Shown one piece after another: positions 33,813 through 42,398 of a DNA stretch of 64,000 nt. The stretch is taken from positions 62,001 to 126,000 of the forward strand of contig OZ244860.1 of the NCBI GenBank assembly GCA_965221035.1, in the 5' to 3' direction. The position numbers and the translations under genes are program-made. The stretch's first letter is position 1, and each line of letters starts with the position of its first letter. This DNA comes from UBA6522 sp965221035 (GTDB lineage: Bacteria; Pseudomonadota; Gammaproteobacteria; Steroidobacterales; Rariloculaceae). The notes under the pieces are model-generated. The model was not told the origin of the DNA, did not search any database, and saw only the letters and a program-made list of their open reading frames with translations.

Positions 33813-34181
33813 CTAGGGAATGAACAGCGCGGCCGCCACTGCGCGTCCCTCGCTGAGCAGCAGATTGTACGTTCCGCAAGCCGCAGGCGTGCTCATGATC
33901 TCAAGGCCGATTCCGAGTTCGGCCATGAGCCCCATCAGGTCGAGCCTGGGCTGCGTCAGCCTGTCGCCGGTGCCGAGGATGATGACTTCCGGTTCTTGCG
34001 CCACCGCGGGACCGAGGTCATGCGGACCGAGGAGTTCCGGTGCGGGCGGCTGCCAGTCGCGGACGATCCGATCAGCGGAAACGATGAAGTGTGTGTGAAT
34101 CCAGTCATCACCGATTCGCACGCCGCCGCGTTGCCAGGCGGCAACGCAGTGCGTATCCGCCGCTTCCCTGGTGAACTTGAT
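33813..34181 (-). CDS. Mth938-like (DUF498) domain protein, non-canonical start
   Basis: The product is a small protein of unknown function widespread in bacteria and archaea. It has about 122 residues: IKFTREAADTHCVAAW, then IVRDWQPPAPELL, EVIILGTGDRLTQP, and the hallmark IGLEIMSTPAACGTYNLLLSEGR. No ATG, GTG or TTG lies in frame before the conserved core begins. The frame instead has two consecutive ATC codons (34184-34182 and 34181-34179). The second is 6 bases after GGAG, and a perfect TATAAT box lies 26 bases further upstream. An ATC start is the simplest reading; an error in the sequence is the alternative. Confidence 0.8.
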   Translation of the reverse strand: MKFTREAADTHCVAAWQRGGVRIGDDWIHTHFIVSADRIVRDWQPPAPELLGPHDLGPAVAQEPEVIILGTGDRLTQPRLDLMGLMAELGIGLEIMSTPAACGTYNLLLSEGRAVAAALFIP

Positions 34182-34209
34182 GATTCGCTCCGACGCCCTT
34201 TTCCCGGCG

Positions 34210-34215
34210 ATTATA
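34210..34215 (-). promoter_or_regulatory. Consensus -10 box (TATAAT) for the Mth938-like gene
   Basis: The minus strand carries a perfect TATAAT, placed so that transcription would begin near 34203 and yield a leader of about 20 bases containing GGAG before the coding region. No good -35 is visible. Confidence 0.45.
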
Positions 34216-34280
34216 CGCGTCCTGCGCTCGTTACCATGCGCCGACGTCGCCCCTGCGCAGCGCCAGGGGTTCGGTGAGCG

Positions 34281-35975
34281 ATGGGGCCGAGAATCGTGCA
34301 GCGACCTCCGATACCCGGGTCCGAGGAATGGCAGTGGCCCGAGGGGACCCATCGGGTCCTGCGCCAGGTGTTCTCCAGGCGGATGATCCGTTCCCCCAGG
34401 GAGCTGGACCTGGGTCTGAAGCACCTTCGACCGGTGGGTGAATTCGGCGATCTCGACTCGGGCGTCGAATTGTTGCTGCGCCACCGTCAGGGGCGGGTGA
34501 TCGTCGCGGGGGACTTCGATGCCGACGGCGCGACCGGCGCCGCGCTGCTGCGGCTGTGCCTGCGGGACTTCGGCTTCGAGTCCGTGGAAGTGTTCATTCC
34601 CGACCGATTCGAGCTGGGCTACGGCCTGACGTCGGAAGCCGTGGAACGAATCCGCCGGCGCGGCCCGAGTCTCATCGTCACGGTGGACAACGGCATCACC
34701 AGCGTCGACGGGACCGCCGCGGCCAGAGCCTGCGGAATGGATGTGCTGATCACCGACCATCATCTGCCGGGGCCCCATTTGCCACCCGCGAACGCCATCG
34801 TCAATCCGAATGTCGACGGGGTCTCCTTCGGCGGCAAGAGCCTGGCCGGTGTCGGCGTGGCCTTTTACCTCATGGCGGCCCTGGGCAAGCGGTTGGGTCT
34901 GGCGGAGCAGGTGGCCCGTTATCTTGACCTGGTGGCCATCGGCACCATGGCCGACATGGTGAAACTCGACCGCAGCAACCGCATCCTGATCGACCAGGGG
35001 CTCGCGCGCATCCGTGCCGCCCGGTGTCGGCCGGGGGTGCTGGCCTTGTGCCAGGTGGCGAAGATTCCTTGTGACGCCATGACCGCCACCCGGCTGGCCT
35101 ACCAGATCGCGCCGCGACTGAATGCAGCCGGGCGCCTCGACGACATGGCGGTGGGCGTTCGCTGCCTGGTCACGGACTCGGCGGAAGAGGCCCAGGATCT
35201 CGCCAATCGGCTGAATGATCTCAACCGGGAACGCCGCGAGATCGGGATGAAGATGGACTCGGAAGCGCTTCGCCAGCTGAATGCGGACAGTCTCGTTGAT
35301 TCCCGGGAGCTGAAACCGGTGGTTTGCCTGTTCCGGGACGACTGGCACGAAGGGCTGGTGGGGCTGGTCGCCTCCCGGATCAAGGAGCGATTCCACCGCC
35401 CGGCGTTTGCCTTTGCCCCCAGCGCTTCCGGCGCGCTCAAGGGTTCGGGACGTTCCGTGCGCGGTTTTCATCTGCGGGACGCCCTGGTGGACGTGGATGC
35501 GGCGAATCCCGGCCTCATGTCCCGCTTTGGCGGGCACGCCATGGCCGCCGGATTGACACTGCGTCGGGACGGGTTCGAGGAATTCCGCACCGCCTTCGAA
35601 GCCCTGGGGGCGGAGCGCCTCGGGCCCGAGCACTTCGCGGAGCGGATCTTTACTGATGGGGAACTCAGGAGCGAGGACTTGACGTTCGACGTCGCGGCCT
35701 TGCTGCGGGACGCCGGTCCGTGGGGGCAGGGGTTTCCGGAGCCGCTGTTCGAGGGTACGTTCAAGCTGGTTCAGCAAAGGATCGTCGGCGAGTCGCACCT
35801 CAGGATGAAGGTCACGCCCGAACGCGGTGGCCGCCCCGTCGATGCCATCGCATTCAATCGGCCAGCGGGCGATTGGCATCCGGGGGACCGGCTGAGGCTG
35901 GCGTACCGGCTGGACGTCAACGATTACTACGCCACCCCCTCGGCGCAGCTCATCGTGGAGCAGATCCAACCCTGA
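34281..35975 (+). CDS. recJ: Single-stranded-DNA-specific exonuclease RecJ
   Basis: RecJ is the 5'-3' ssDNA exonuclease of recombination and repair. The DHH domain motifs are VAGDFDADGATGAALL, VTVDNGIT, ITDHHLPGPH and AIGTMADMVKLD. The DHHA1 region contains SRFGGHAMAAGLTL near residue 415, and a C-terminal OB-like domain follows. It has 564 residues (E. coli 577). The ATG at 34281 is chosen from the conserved N-terminal length. It is upstream of prfB and lysS, as in E. coli (recJ-prfB-lysS). Confidence 0.97.
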   Translation: MGPRIVQRPPIPGSEEWQWPEGTHRVLRQVFSRRMIRSPRELDLGLKHLRPVGEFGDLDSGVELLLRHRQGRVIVAGDFDADGATGAALLRLCLRDFGFESVEVFIPDRFELGYGLTSEAVERIRRRGPSLIVTVDNGITSVDGTAAARACGMDVLITDHHLPGPHLPPANAIVNPNVDGVSFGGKSLAGVGVAFYLMAALGKRLGLAEQVARYLDLVAIGTMADMVKLDRSNRILIDQGLARIRAARCRPGVLALCQVAKIPCDAMTATRLAYQIAPRLNAAGRLDDMAVGVRCLVTDSAEEAQDLANRLNDLNRERREIGMKMDSEALRQLNADSLVDSRELKPVVCLFRDDWHEGLVGLVASRIKERFHRPAFAFAPSASGALKGSGRSVRGFHLRDALVDVDAANPGLMSRFGGHAMAAGLTLRRDGFEEFRTAFEALGAERLGPEHFAERIFTDGELRSEDLTFDVAALLRDAGPWGQGFPEPLFEGTFKLVQQRIVGESHLRMKVTPERGGRPVDAIAFNRPAGDWHPGDRLRLAYRLDVNDYYATPSAQLIVEQIQP

Positions 35976-36056
35976 AGTTGGGGGGTCGCTCGGCCCGCCG
36001 CGCACGTCCGCAATGTGCGCTATCATTCGCCGCCATTCCCACCCGGACCGCAGCAC

Positions 36057-37152
36057 ATGGAACTCGGCCAGATCGGATTGAAGATCGACGACCTGAAGGG
36101 GCGTTGCGGCGCCCTCAGGGGGTACCTTTGACTACGATGGCAAGAAGGAGCGCCTGGCGGAGGTCGAGCGCGCGCTGGAAGATCCCGACGTCTGGACCGA
36201 TCCGCAGCGGGCCCAGGCGCTGGGCAAGGAGCGCTCCGGCCTGCAGTCCGAACTGAACGCGCTGGACCGGATCGGTCTGGCTCTGGAAGAGGCGGCGGAA
36301 CTTCGCCTCCTGGCGCAGACCGAGGGTGACGACGGCACGCTGGCGGACATTGCCGAGGAGCTGGCCGGCACGCAACGGGAAATAGAACAGCTTGAGTTCC
36401 GGCGCATGTTCTCCGGAGAGATGGACGCCCACGACGCCTACCTGGACGTGCAGGCGGGTTCCGGCGGCACAGAGGCCCAGGACTGGGCGGAAATGCTGCT
36501 GAGGATGTACTTGCGGTGGGGCGAGAACCGCGGGTTCGCGGGTGAGGTCCTTGAGGTCTCGCCGGGTGAAGTCGCGGGTATCAAGAGCGCCAGCGTGCAT
36601 TTTCGGGGCGATCATGCCTACGGTTGGCTGCGAACCGAGTCGGGCGTGCATCGGCTGGTGCGCAAGTCGCCCTTCGATGCCGGACACCGCCGCCATACGT
36701 CGTTCGCCGCGGTCTTCGTGTCGCCGGAAATCGAGGATGATGATGAAATCACGATCAACCCCGCCGACCTGAGGACCGATGTCTATCGGGCCAGCGGGGC
36801 CGGCGGGCAGCACGTCAACAAGACCGAATCCGCGGTTCGGATCACGCACATGCCCACCGGGATCGTGGTTCAATGCCAGAACGACCGGTCCCAGCACAAG
36901 AACCGCTCCACCGCCATGCGCCAGCTGCGTGCAAAGCTCTATGAGCGCGAGCAGCAGCGGCGCCGGGAGGAGGCCGAGTCGATGGAGCAGAACAAGGCCG
37001 ACATCGGCTGGGGAAGCCAGATTCGCTCCTATGTGCTGGACCAGTCCAGGATCAAGGACCTGCGCACGGGAGTGGAGACCGGCAATACGGGCGCGGTGCT
37101 GGATGGCGCCATCGACGCCTTCCTGGAGGAAAGCCTGAAGCAGGGGCTGTAG
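36057..37152 (+). CDS. prfB: Peptide chain release factor 2 (programmed +1 frameshift)
   Basis: RF2 reads UAA and UGA. Translation starts at ATG 36057 (MELGQIGLKIDDLKGRCGAL), meets an in-frame TGA at 36129-36131, and resumes in the +1 frame at 36130 to give about 364 residues (E. coli 365). Downstream are the tripeptide anticodon SPF (KSPFDAGHRRH) and the GGQ motif in ASGAGGQHVNKTESAV. The frameshift cassette is described separately. Neighbours recJ and lysS are as in E. coli. The stop is 6 bases from lysS. Confidence 0.98.
36117..36132 (+). promoter_or_regulatory. prfB: Autoregulatory +1 frameshift site of prfB
   Basis: AGG GGG TAC CTT TGA C: an internal Shine-Dalgarno-like AGGGGG, 3 bases before the slippery CTT, with TGA C. 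This is the classical cassette by which low RF2 lets the ribosome slip past its own UGA stop. Only TAC for the usual TAT differs, which is synonymous. Confidence 0.97.
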
Positions 37153-37158
37153 CGAGCA

Positions 37159-38664
37159 ATGGACGACGCCAGCGACAGGAAACCGCCACCGGAGAATCGG
37201 CTGATCGCCGAACGGCGGGAAAAACTGCGCCGGCTCCGCGGCGACGGCGAGGCCTACCCGAACGACTTCCGGCGAAATGCGCTGGCGGACGCGCTTCGAG
37301 CGGAGTATTCCGGCCACAGCGGGGAGTCCCTGGAGGCGGAGGCGGTGCGCGTGTCCGTGGGCGGTCGAATGATGAGCAAGCGGGTCATGGGCAAGGCTAG
37401 CTTTTGCCACCTCCGGGACCGTTCGGGCCAAATCCAGCTGTTCGTCGAGCGGGACCGGGTCACGAAGGAAGTCTACCAATCCTTCCGGGCCTGGGATGTG
37501 GGCGACATCGTCGGTGCCTCGGGAAACCTGTTCAAGACCCGCACCGGCGAACTCACGGTCCGGGTGGAGGCGTTGCGGTTGCTGGTGAAGTCGCTTCGCC
37601 CCCTGCCGGAGAAGTGGCGCGGCATCGCCGATCCGGAACTCAAGCTGCGCCGCCGCTACCTTGATCTGCTGATGAGCGGCAATACCCGCCGCGTATTCGA
37701 AATCCGGTCACGGGCGGTGCGGTTCATTCGGCGGTTTCTGGACGCGCTGGGATTCACCGAGGTGGAGACGCCGATGATGCATCCCGTTCCCGGAGGTGCC
37801 ATCGCCCGGCCGTTCGCGACACATCACAACGCGCTGGACATGGAATTGTTCCTGCGAATCGCGCCGGAACTCTACCTGAAACGGCTTCTGGTGGGCGGAT
37901 TGGACCGCGTCTACGAGATCAACCGCAGCTTCCGCAATGAAGGCGTCTCCACCCAGCATAATCCCGAGTTCACCATGCTGGAGCTGTACCAGGCCTACGC
38001 GGACTACCAGGACCTGATCGAACTCACCCAGACGCTGGTGCGGGAAGCCGCCGTCAACCTGCTGGGCTCGGCACGGATCGACTACCAGGGGCGGACATTG
38101 AATCTGGCCGACCCGTTTGAGGTGATGACCCTGGAGGATGCCCTGGAGGCCCGGAATCCGGAACTCGCCGGCGCGTCGCGGGATCCGGATCGATTGCGCG
38201 AGATCTGCGGCCGCGAAGCGATCGCTTGCCGGCCCGAGGACGGCGCCGGCAAGCTGCAAATGGAGATTTTCGAAAAGACCGTGGAAAGGGACCTGCACGG
38301 TCCGGTCTTCATCACCCGTTATCCGGCCGAAGTATCCCCCCTGGCGCGGCGCAACGACGACGATGCCTTCGTGACCGACCGGTTTGAGCTGTTCATCGCC
38401 GGACGGGAACTCGCCAACGGTTTTTCCGAGCTGAACGACCCGGAGGACCAGGCGGAGCGCTTCCGTCAGCAGGCCCGGGCCAAGGCCCTGGGCGACGAGG
38501 AGGCCATGTACTTCGACGATGACTACATACGGGCGCTGGAGTACGGCATGCCGCCGGCCGCAGGGCTCGGCTTGGGCATTGACCGACTGATCATGCTGCT
38601 CACGGACTCGCGCTCCATCCGCGACGTCATTCTGTTTCCGCACCTCAAGTCCGAGGCCAGGTGA
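37159..38664 (+). CDS. lysS: Lysyl-tRNA synthetase (class II)
   Basis: This enzyme charges tRNA-Lys. The N-terminal OB-fold anticodon domain occupies about residues 55-145 (SVGGRMMSKRVMGKASFCHL). The class II catalytic core has motif 1 near TEVETPMMHPVPGGAIARPF, motif 2 in RVYEINRSFRNEG, and motif 3 in LGLGIDRLIMLLTDS. It has 501 residues (E. coli 505). Its last bases overlap the GTG start of the next gene (GTGA). Confidence 0.98.
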   Translation: MDDASDRKPPPENRLIAERREKLRRLRGDGEAYPNDFRRNALADALRAEYSGHSGESLEAEAVRVSVGGRMMSKRVMGKASFCHLRDRSGQIQLFVERDRVTKEVYQSFRAWDVGDIVGASGNLFKTRTGELTVRVEALRLLVKSLRPLPEKWRGIADPELKLRRRYLDLLMSGNTRRVFEIRSRAVRFIRRFLDALGFTEVETPMMHPVPGGAIARPFATHHNALDMELFLRIAPELYLKRLLVGGLDRVYEINRSFRNEGVSTQHNPEFTMLELYQAYADYQDLIELTQTLVREAAVNLLGSARIDYQGRTLNLADPFEVMTLEDALEARNPELAGASRDPDRLREICGREAIACRPEDGAGKLQMEIFEKTVERDLHGPVFITRYPAEVSPLARRNDDDAFVTDRFELFIAGRELANGFSELNDPEDQAERFRQQARAKALGDEEAMYFDDDYIRALEYGMPPAAGLGLGIDRLIMLLTDSRSIRDVILFPHLKSEAR

Positions 38665-40901
38665 GGCGCCGACACACGGCGTTGGCCACGGGCGCCATCG
38701 TTCTGTGCGCGTGGCCTTGCGCTGGCGCGGCGCAGCGGGCGGGTTCCCAGACCGATGCCATGAAGTCGGTACGCATGGTGCGCACGGACACGCCGCCGGT
38801 GATCGATGGCCGCCTCGACGATCCCGTCTGGGAGCGGGCGACCGTCGTTGACGATTTCCACCAGTCGCAGCCCATCGAGGGTGCCGAGCCGACCGAACGC
38901 ACGGCGATCTACCTGCTTTACGACGATCATGCGCTATACATCGGCGGGCGTTTCTGGGACAGCGAGCCCGACCTGATCGCCGCCGGCACGCTGCGTCACC
39001 GGTCGCTGCGGCTGGGCGACGATGACCGCATCGCCATCGTCCTGTCGCCCTTCAACGACCGGCGCAGCGGGTACAAGTTTGAAACTAACGCCAACGGCGT
39101 CAAACATGAGGCGATCTACCAGAATGTGAGCCAAAATCTTCCTGTCTGGAATACGATCTGGGATGTCGCGTCGACCACCGACGCGGACGGTTGGGCCACA
39201 GAGATCGCGATTCCGCTGAAGTCGATTTCGTTTGATCCGGAATCGGACACCTGGGGAATCAACTTCTCCCGCGCGGTCCGCAGGAAGGGAGAAGAAATCT
39301 CATGGGTGTCCCGAAACCGCTCCTACAACCCGAGCATCGTCGGTCTGGCGACGGGATTCACGGGCCTGCAGCAGGGGCTCGGCCTTGACGTCGTACCCTC
39401 CATCGCGCTGAACCGGCGCCGGGTCTTCGATCCTTCCGTCGATTCTTCCTCGTCGCGCCCTTCCCTTGACGCGTTCTACAAGATCACTCCCTCGTTGAAT
39501 GGCGCGCTGACGCTGAACACCGATTTTTCGGCCACCGAGGTCGACTCCAGGCAGGTGAACCTGACGCGATTCAATCTGTTCTTCCCGGAGCAGCGGGCGT
39601 TTTTTCTGCAGGATACCGATATATTCGAGTTCGGCCGCATCGGTGGGCGCAGTTTCGACGCGAACCGGTCGGCTTCGGGGCCGAGTCTCCAGAATGGCCG
39701 GCCGTTCTTCTCCCGGCGCCTGGGCCTCAGCGATACCGGTCAGCCCGTGGACCTGGACTACGGGGGCAAGCTGAGTGGGCGGATCGGTCCCTGGAGCGTT
39801 GGCGGACTGGCCGTGCGGCAGGCCGCGTTCGGTGAGGTCGAGAGCACCGACGTATTCGCCGGGCGTGCATCCCTGAGCGTTCTGGAGGAATCCGCGGTTG
39901 GTTTCATCGTCACGGAGGGCGATCCCAATACCAATCTCGACAACTCCGTCGCCGGAGTGGACTTTCGCTTTCTGAACAGCAGGCTGGCCAACAGCCGCGT
40001 GCTGGAGGCCGATGGATGGTTCATGCGATCCGATACGGAGGGATTGATCGGCGACGATAGCGCTTTCGGCCTGGGATTGCGGTCGCCGAACAGATCCGGC
40101 TGGCGCTGGGGGATCGCGGCGAAGGAAATTCAGCGGAATTTCAACCCGGCACTCGGCTACGTCAACCGCGCCGGCATCCGGGACCAGACGGCTGAAGTGG
40201 GCCATACGCACCATTTTCGCGGCGGACCGGTCGCGTCGTGGTTCGCTGGCATCGACGCTCAGCGAATCGAACTCCTCGACGGCGGGCTTCAGACACAGCT
40301 CATCACGGTGACCCCGGTGGAAATCGGCAGCCGGTCCAGGGACGAGCTGGTCTTTCAATTCCTGTCCTCCGATGAGGTGCTGGCCCGTCCATTCCGCATC
40401 CACCGCGACCCATCCGACGTGTCGCGTCAGGTCGTCATTCCCCAGGGGCACTATTCGTTCGACGAGTACTCGCTCACGGCCTCGAGCGGCAGTCACAGGA
40501 GGCTGGCCGTCGACGTGAACTATCGGACGGGCGACTTCTTCGGCGGGAAACGCGCCAACATCGGCACGACGGTTGCCTGGCGTCCGACGAAACACTTCAC
40601 CTTCCGGTTCGCCTACGACTGGAACGACATCACTCTTCCGCAAGGGGCCTTTGTCACCCGGCTTTCCCAGGTGACCACGGAAGTCGCGTTCAACTCGGAT
40701 TGGTCCTGGATCAACCTGGTTCAATACGACAACGTGACCGAGGAAATCGGCGTCAACAGCCGTCTGCACTGGGTGCTTCAGGATGGCCGCGAAGCCTACC
40801 TGGTGTTGAATCACAACTTGCAGGACTACGACCGGGACAACTCGTTCGACGACACGCTTTCGGACCTGAGCCTCAAGGTGAACTACACGTTCCGCTTTTG
40901 A
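38661..40901 (+). CDS. DUF5916 outer-membrane protein with N-terminal CBM9-like domain
   Basis: Function is unknown. This 746-residue protein starts at GTG 38661 (VRRRHTALATGAIVLCAWPC, signal peptide, cleaved near Ala-Gln). Residues about 40-215 form a carbohydrate-binding module 9-like domain (PPVIDGRLDDPVWERA, YDDHALYIGGRFWDSEPD), and the remainder is a DUF5916 beta-barrel ending SLKVNYTFRF, with a C-terminal Phe as in outer-membrane barrels. Such pairs occur in secreted/outer-membrane proteins whose substrates are unproven. The start overlaps the lysS stop, so it is cotranscribed with lysS, an unusual partner. Confidence 0.83.
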   Translation: MRRRHTALATGAIVLCAWPCAGAAQRAGSQTDAMKSVRMVRTDTPPVIDGRLDDPVWERATVVDDFHQSQPIEGAEPTERTAIYLLYDDHALYIGGRFWDSEPDLIAAGTLRHRSLRLGDDDRIAIVLSPFNDRRSGYKFETNANGVKHEAIYQNVSQNLPVWNTIWDVASTTDADGWATEIAIPLKSISFDPESDTWGINFSRAVRRKGEEISWVSRNRSYNPSIVGLATGFTGLQQGLGLDVVPSIALNRRRVFDPSVDSSSSRPSLDAFYKITPSLNGALTLNTDFSATEVDSRQVNLTRFNLFFPEQRAFFLQDTDIFEFGRIGGRSFDANRSASGPSLQNGRPFFSRRLGLSDTGQPVDLDYGGKLSGRIGPWSVGGLAVRQAAFGEVESTDVFAGRASLSVLEESAVGFIVTEGDPNTNLDNSVAGVDFRFLNSRLANSRVLEADGWFMRSDTEGLIGDDSAFGLGLRSPNRSGWRWGIAAKEIQRNFNPALGYVNRAGIRDQTAEVGHTHHFRGGPVASWFAGIDAQRIELLDGGLQTQLITVTPVEIGSRSRDELVFQFLSSDEVLARPFRIHRDPSDVSRQVVIPQGHYSFDEYSLTASSGSHRRLAVDVNYRTGDFFGGKRANIGTTVAWRPTKHFTFRFAYDWNDITLPQGAFVTRLSQVTTEVAFNSDWSWINLVQYDNVTEEIGVNSRLHWVLQDGREAYLVLNHNLQDYDRDNSFDDTLSDLSLKVNYTFRF

Positions 40902-40982
40902 CGCCGCATCACGGGTGCGTGCTGGCCCGCTTTCGAACGCTCATCATTTGGATGCGCGGTCCAGGGTGAAGCGCCTCGCCCC

Positions 40983-42350
40983 TCAGACGATTCCCAGCCA
41001 CCACATCAGGCACACGGCGCCGAAGGAAGCGAGGCCGCCGACCAGCGTGGCGCCTCCGTATCCGTAGATGGCGTCATTCACGGGCAGGCGGCTCAGCGAC
41101 GTGCAGACCCAGAAGTAGCTTGAATTCACATACTTGATCACGACGGAACCGCTGGCGCCGGCGAGCATCGCGGCTTCGGGCGACAGCGCCAGGGTTCCCA
41201 GCATGGGCGCCACCAGCGACGCTGCGGTAATCACGCCGACGGTGGTGGAGCCGGTGATCATGTTGCCGATGATGCCGATGACGAAGGGCAGCAGGATCGA
41301 CGGCAGGCCATAGGCGGCGAAGAACCCGGCGATGGCCTCCACCGCGGGCGTGCCCTTGAGAATTTCGCTCAGTGAACCGCCCAGCCCGGTGACCACGAGA
41401 ATCATCGCCGACACCCTGAGCCCATCCTCGACCCAGGCGTTCGTGGCCGCCTTGCGGTGCTCCGGCGTGCGGATGTTGCGAAAGGCCAGCCAGACGCCGA
41501 TGCTCAGGGCCATCACCGGCCAGCCGACGTAGGCCAGTCCGGCGCGGACCACATGGTCTTCGTCGAGGAACAGGCGGGAAAGGCTCTGTGCGGAAATCAG
41601 AATGATCGGCACAAGTATGGGGGCATAGGAGCCCAGCGCGCCCGGCAACCCGCCCTCCGGCTCCTCCTTGAGGAAATCGCCCCCCGCGAACTCGTCATCC
41701 GGAAGCGTCGCGATTCGCGGGCCCGCGATGTACTGGCCCCAGATCCATCCCGCAAGCGATCCGGCCAGGCAGGCGATGGTGCCGAAGATGATGGTTGCCC
41801 CGATATCGGCGCCCACCAGCGCGGCCGCGGCGAGCGGGCCCGGCGTGGGCGGCACGATGGCGTGGGTCAACTGCAGCGAGCCCACCAGCCCGATGGACAT
41901 CACGCCGACTGTCACGCCCATCATCTTCGCCGCCGAATGCACCAGCGGGTTCAGGATCACGTAGGCGACATCCGAGAATATCGCGATACCGAGAATGAAT
42001 CCGGTCAGCGTCAGCGCCAGCGGCATGCGCCTGGAACCCACCACCCGGACCATGCTTCGGGTGATGGTCTGGATGGCGCCGGTATGGCGCAGCGCCTCGG
42101 CTATGATCGATCCCAGCACGATGACCACGCCGATGGATCCCAGGGTCGAGCCGAAGCCGCGTTCGAAGGCGTCTATGAAGTTGTTGCGGGCGACGCCGGG
42201 AATGATGCCGAACAGCAGCAAGGGCAACAGCAAGGCGAGAAAGACGTGCCAGCGCCACCTGGCGATGAGGAACAGCAGCAGCGCGATGACGCCGAGAAAG
42301 CCCAGCAGCGCCACCAAGGGGCTGCCGACTACCGTTGTCGCCGGATCCAT
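40983..42350 (-). CDS. GntP-family permease
   Basis: The product is an inner-membrane symporter of the gluconate permease superfamily, 455 residues with about 12-14 hydrophobic helices. It has the family segments RHTGAIQTITRSMVRVVGSR, FSDVAYVILNPLVHSAAK and TPGPLAAAALVGADIGATI near the middle, and GIIGNMITGSTTVGVITAAS in the second half. Known substrates in the family are gluconate, idonate, glycerate and similar sugar acids or C3/C4 hydroxy acids; this member's substrate cannot be read from sequence. It lies 48 bases downstream of the aminotransferase in the same direction, so it may carry that enzyme's substrate or product (a short hydroxy or keto acid). Confidence 0.9.
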   Translation of the reverse strand: MDPATTVVGSPLVALLGFLGVIALLLFLIARWRWHVFLALLLPLLLFGIIPGVARNNFIDAFERGFGSTLGSIGVVIVLGSIIAEALRHTGAIQTITRSMVRVVGSRRMPLALTLTGFILGIAIFSDVAYVILNPLVHSAAKMMGVTVGVMSIGLVGSLQLTHAIVPPTPGPLAAAALVGADIGATIIFGTIACLAGSLAGWIWGQYIAGPRIATLPDDEFAGGDFLKEEPEGGLPGALGSYAPILVPIILISAQSLSRLFLDEDHVVRAGLAYVGWPVMALSIGVWLAFRNIRTPEHRKAATNAWVEDGLRVSAMILVVTGLGGSLSEILKGTPAVEAIAGFFAAYGLPSILLPFVIGIIGNMITGSTTVGVITAASLVAPMLGTLALSPEAAMLAGASGSVVIKYVNSSYFWVCTSLSRLPVNDAIYGYGGATLVGGLASFGAVCLMWWLGIV

Positions 42351-42398
42351 GCCTCCACTATCCCGCTGGTCCCCTGGTTGCCGACATCTCCCGCCGGG

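Noticed and set aside
33813..36056. The whole 747-residue minus-strand frame as one protein
   Set aside because: Only the last ~122 codons (below 34182) encode a conserved Mth938-like domain; the rest is antisense to recJ.
36129..36131. Selenocysteine codon in prfB
   Set aside because: The TGA lies in the classical RF2 frameshift cassette; no SECIS-like hairpin need be invoked.
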